From NCBI GenBank assembly GCA_903876795.1, contig CAIRBK010000057.1, positions 1 through 36,261 on the forward strand: a stretch of 36,261 nucleotides of DNA. Direction: 5' to 3'. Positions 33,355 through 36,261 of this stretch are shown here, piece by piece. Within the stretch, counting starts at the first letter, position 1, and each line of letters opens with the position of its first letter. Made by a program: the position numbers and the translations under genes. The stretch is from an uncultured Verrucomicrobiota bacterium (lineage in GTDB: Bacteria; Verrucomicrobiota; Verrucomicrobiia; Opitutales; Opitutaceae). The notes under the pieces were generated by a model. That model was not told the origin of the DNA, did no database searches, and was given only the letters and a program-made list of their open reading frames with translations.

Positions 33355-34452
33355 TCAATTCTCCGTCTCGCCGTCGAGCGCCGAGAGGCGGCCGGGCACG
33401 TGTTTTTCCACGTTGATGCGGATGGATTCCAGATTCTCGCGCACCAGCGCGCCCATCGACTCGCAGCGCATGTAGGCGTCGCGGCCGTAGTGCTCGGCCA
33501 GTGTGGACCGCAGCTCCTGGATGTTTTCCCAGGTCGAGATGGTGTCGGCCGACATGCCCGCGAGCAGCATCGCCAGCCGCTCTTCACTGATGAGCGCGCG
33601 TTGCAGGATGAGCACCTGCTCCTCGCGCTGGTATTGCTGCGCGGTCTCCAGCCGCAGCTGTTTCACGCAGAACAGCGCCAGCGACCGGTTGTCCTTGAAA
33701 AACTGCGGCCGGTAGAGGTTCATGCGCCCCTCGTAGCTCTGCTGGTCGAAATCCATCGCGCGGATACGCACCTGCGCCCCTTCGAAGTCGGGGGTGAGCA
33801 CCACCACGAAGTTGTAGCTGCGCATGTCGCCGAGCAGCCGCACGAAGGAGCGCTCGTTGAACTTCACCAGCTCCTTCGCCAGGCGCACGGGGCTGATCTC
33901 CGGGCTGCCCAGCCAGCGGGCGATGAACTCGTTGCCGGGGATGCCCGCGATGTGTTCCTCGACCAAGGTGCCGCCGCATGTCAGGTAGTTGAGACGGTTG
34001 GGCGACAGCAGGTGTTCAAGTTCCAGTCCGTAAATGCGGGAGGCGTCGCCGCGTTTGATGTAGAAATAGTCGGGATTGTCGTTGTAGGCGTTGACGATCC
34101 GGATGCGGAAAGGCGTCGAGTTGCCGAACGCGCAGAAGTCGATGCGGTCGATGTAAAGATGCTTCATCACCGACAGGTCGCCATCCACGCGGATGAGCGC
34201 ATACACGCGCTTCAGGTCGTCCTGCAGCGACTCCATCTCGAACGGATCGTAGAAAACGCTCTCCCAGAGGGTGGGCCGGCCTTTGGCATCGTTGAGCGGC
34301 ACCGAATCGGCAAACCGCCGCAGCCGCTCGTAAGTCACCGGCAGCTCACGCTCGCGGCGGTAGCGTCGCAGGTAAGCGCGCAGCCCCGCGCTGATCGGGT
34401 AACTGGGTTTTTTTTGCTGCTGACGCGGTGCGGTGCCCGGAGATTCTTCCAT
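33355..34452 (-). CDS. Unrecognised conserved-looking protein, possible kinase-like fold
   Basis: 365 residues from the ATG at 34452 (an upstream in-frame start would add 16). No family recognised by name. The order of motifs recalls the protein-kinase/aminoglycoside-phosphotransferase fold: YFYIKRGD (Lys133) as the ATP lysine, GLELEHLL (Glu144 or Glu146), LVEEHIAGIPG (163-173) as hinge, GDMRSYNF (208-215) as catalytic loop with Asp209 and Asn214, and RAMDFDQ (231-237) as the metal-binding segment. The last 130 residues are helical and charged. No signal peptide or membrane helix. It converges on the tRNA gene and is divergent from the small membrane protein at 34.6 kb. The kinase idea is inference. 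Confidence 0.6.
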   Translation of the reverse strand: MEESPGTAPRQQQKKPSYPISAGLRAYLRRYRRERELPVTYERLRRFADSVPLNDAKGRPTLWESVFYDPFEMESLQDDLKRVYALIRVDGDLSVMKHLYIDRIDFCAFGNSTPFRIRIVNAYNDNPDYFYIKRGDASRIYGLELEHLLSPNRLNYLTCGGTLVEEHIAGIPGNEFIARWLGSPEISPVRLAKELVKFNERSFVRLLGDMRSYNFVVVLTPDFEGAQVRIRAMDFDQQSYEGRMNLYRPQFFKDNRSLALFCVKQLRLETAQQYQREEQVLILQRALISEERLAMLLAGMSADTISTWENIQELRSTLAEHYGRDAYMRCESMGALVRENLESIRINVEKHVPGRLSALDGETEN

Positions 34453-34602
34453 GCCGCCCGCAACGTGCGTCCACCCCGCCCGCATGGCAACGCCGGACAC
34501 GCGGTCCGCCCCGCTGGTTTTTAAAAATCCATCAAACCCCCCGCGCCCGGCCTTTCGCCTCGTCTCAGGCCCCGCCCGATTTAACCTGCTCCCCCAACCT
34601 CC

Positions 34603-34911
34603 ATGCCGCTCCTCGCCGCCGCCGCCACCACGCTAGAGAAGATCCAAGCCGTGCCGCCCAGGTTCTGGCTCAACGTGCTCATGGGCGTCGGCATCCTCGC
34701 GGCCGCCCTTTTCCTTATCCGCAAGGCGGCGGAGATGAACAAGATCGTGCTGTCGGTGATCATCTTCGTCGCCCTGAGCATTGTCGGCTTGAACTGGATC
34801 TACCATCGCAACGAGCCCGCGTTTCTCACGCCTTATGTGGACAGTGTGGCCCCCTTCTTCCCCTCTGCTCAAAAGCAGGCGCAGAAAGAAAGAAAACTGG
34901 GCATGCCGTGA
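34603..34911 (+). CDS. Small membrane protein of unknown function
   Basis: 102 residues with two hydrophobic segments, about 23-39 (LNVLMGVGILAAALFLI) and 48-65 (VLSVIIFVALSIVGLNWI), joined by a short charged loop (RKAAEMNK). The C-terminus is polar and ends in basic QKQAQKERK. I recognise no family. Codon usage matches the neighbours and the ATG lies in a good context, so I take it as a real gene. It is divergent from the kinase-like gene with about 150 bp between, which may hold both promoters; it precedes gnd by 133 bp. Confidence 0.7.
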   Translation: MPLLAAAATTLEKIQAVPPRFWLNVLMGVGILAAALFLIRKAAEMNKIVLSVIIFVALSIVGLNWIYHRNEPAFLTPYVDSVAPFFPSAQKQAQKERKLGMP

Positions 34912-35044
34912 CCCGCACGGGACAATGCACCGACTCTGGCGGGGCGTGCATGACCGCAGTTTGCCCTGAGAATGAATGCAAAGCGGCAAGATTGGGATTG
35001 GTCTTTGCGCGGGCTTCATCCAGAAAGCTCCCTTTTTTCACACC

Positions 35045-36261
35045 ATGCCCAAGACGCACTCCGACATCGGACTCATCGGCCTCGCCGTGATGGGTCAAAA
35101 CCTTGCCCTCAACATCGCCGACCACGGCTTCCAAATCTCGGTTTATAACCGCACGGTCGAAAAGACCGACAAGTTCGTCGCCGAAAACCCCAACACCCCG
35201 GGCGGCCTCGTCGGCGCAAAGACCCTTGAGGAATTTGTCCAGTCCATCGCCGCCCCTCGCAAGATCGTCATCCTCGTCCAGGCCGGCAAGGCTACCGACG
35301 CCGTGATCGACGGCCTCGTCCCCCTCCTCGCGCCCAACGACATCATCATCGACGGCGGCAACGCCCTCTGGACCGACACCATCCGCCGCGAAAAAGCCCT
35401 CAAGGAAAAAGGCTTCCGCTTCATCGGCTCCGGCGTGTCCGGCGGCGAAGAAGGCGCTCGCTTCGGCCCGTCCCTCATGCCCGGCGGCGATAAATCCTCC
35501 TGGGACGAACTCAAGCCGATCTGGACCGCCATCGCGGCCAAGGTCGACAAGAAGACCGGCAAGCCCATCATGGGCGCCAAGCCCGGCAAACCCGTCAAGG
35601 GCGGCGTTCCCTGCACCACCTACATCGGCGAAAACGGCGCCGGCCACTACGTCAAGATGGTCCACAACGGCATCGAGTATGGCGACATGCAGATGATCTG
35701 TGAGGCCTACGAGCTCATGAAGGGCCTCCTCGGTCTCAAGCCCGCCGAGATGGGCGAGATTTTCTCCGCATGGAACAAGGGTGCGCTCGACAGCTTCCTC
35801 GTCGAGATCACCGCCGACATCCTCAAGCAGAAGGACCCCGTCACCAAGAAACCCTTCGTCGATGTCGTCCTCGACACCGCCGGTCAGAAGGGCACGGGCA
35901 AATGGACATCCGTCAACGCCCTCGACATGGGCGTGCCGGCCCCGACCATCGCCGAGTCGGTCTTCGCCCGCTGCCTCTCCGCCATCAAGGAAGAGCGCGT
36001 CGCCGCCGCCAAGGTCCTCAAGGGACCGAAGGTCAAGAAAGTCTCCCCCGCCAAGAAGAAGGAGCTCATCCAGGCCATCCACGACGCCCTCTACTGCTCC
36101 AAGATCTGCTCCTACGCCCAGGGCTTCCAGCTCATGCGCACCGCCCAGGGCGAATACGGCTGGAAACTCAACTTCGGCCAGATCGCCCAGATCTTCCGCG
36201 GCGGTTGCATCATCCGCGCGGCCTTCCTGCAAAAGATCACCGAGGCCTACGCCCGCAACCC
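35045..36261 (+). CDS. gnd: 6-phosphogluconate dehydrogenase, decarboxylating (partial)
   Basis: The first 405 residues; the window ends before the stop (usual length about 470-490). It oxidises 6-phosphogluconate to ribulose 5-phosphate with NADP in the pentose phosphate pathway. Visible are the NADP fold [39 protein letters not shown], the catalytic region [17 protein letters not shown] with its lysine, [13 protein letters not shown], and [10 protein letters not shown]. Compared with E. coli Gnd there is an insertion of about 18 residues, rich in Lys/Gly/Pro, just before GVPCTTYIG. Start chosen at 35045 because [14 protein letters not shown] begins nine residues in. Confidence 0.96.
   Translation, partial: MPKTHSDIGLIGLAVMGQNLALNIADHGFQISVYNRTVEKTDKFVAENPNTPGGLVGAKTLEEFVQSIAAPRKIVILVQAGKATDAVIDGLVPLLAPNDIIIDGGNALWTDTIRREKALKEKGFRFIGSGVSGGEEGARFGPSLMPGGDKSSWDELKPIWTAIAAKVDKKTGKPIMGAKPGKPVKGGVPCTTYIGENGAGHYVKMVHNGIEYGDMQMICEAYELMKGLLGLKPAEMGEIFSAWNKGALDSFLVEITADILKQKDPVTKKPFVDVVLDTAGQKGTGKWTSVNALDMGVPAPTIAESVFARCLSAIKEERVAAAKVLKGPKVKKVSPAKKKELIQAIHDALYCSKICSYAQGFQLMRTAQGEYGWKLNFGQIAQIFRGGCIIRAAFLQKITEAYARN

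Overview
The window looks like chromosomal DNA of a high-GC Gram-negative bacterium. A TonB-dependent receptor, an ExbB-ExbD-TonB set and inner-membrane ABC systems require an outer membrane. Gene style (acyl-CoA-dehydrogenase-like and luciferase-like oxidoreductases, fused transporter subunits, a Gnd with an internal insertion) suggests Verrucomicrobiota, perhaps Opitutaceae. That placement is inference; no rRNA or other phylogenetic marker is present.

Layout. 1-2265 (+) is the end of a carbohydrate ABC transporter operon: a MalG-type permease and a UgpC/MsmK-type ATPase, preceded by a 64-bp-period direct repeat. 2266-3235 carries no convincing gene, but has an AT-rich promoter zone and a strongly folding leader. 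3236-12653 (+) is an operon: TonB-dependent receptor, MetQ-MetI fusion, peptide-type binding lipoprotein, DppB-type permease, SfnB/DszC-like flavoprotein and NtaA/DszA-like FMN monooxygenase. It ends in aldo/keto reductase debris and a 16-bp inverted repeat. 13336-25111 (-) converges on it: DppC-type permease, fused DppD-DppF ATPase, DszA-like monooxygenase, SsuD-like monooxygenase, second SfnB-like protein, short MetN ATPase, aldo/keto reductase, DUF2292 protein, FAD/NAD(P)-binding protein, cysteine-synthase-like enzyme and GNAT acetyltransferase. 25458-29803 (-) holds a heterodimeric ABC exporter and an SsuE-like FMN reductase. 30855-32636 (+) is exbB-exbD-tonB, followed by a frameshifted small exported protein. 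32989-33283 is a tRNA-Ile(CAU) split by a group I intron. 33355-34452 (-) is an unrecognised, possibly kinase-like protein; then a small membrane protein and a gnd cut by the window edge.

How it fits together (inference). From 3.2 to 32.6 kb the genes read as one organosulfur scavenging island: the TonB complex energises outer-membrane uptake, two ABC importers carry substrates inward, SsuE supplies reduced flavin to three luciferase-like and two SfnB/DszC-like oxygenases that could release sulfite, and the cysteine-synthase-like enzyme could fix the reduced sulfur. Both importers are split between the two convergent operons: MetQI and DppA-DppB on the plus strand, MetN, DppC and DppDF on the minus strand. 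The two operons would have to be co-expressed, and a weak 24-nt motif is shared by their upstream regions.

The two strongest observations are the group I intron in the tRNA anticodon loop and the completeness of the sulfur island. Substrates cannot be read from sequence.
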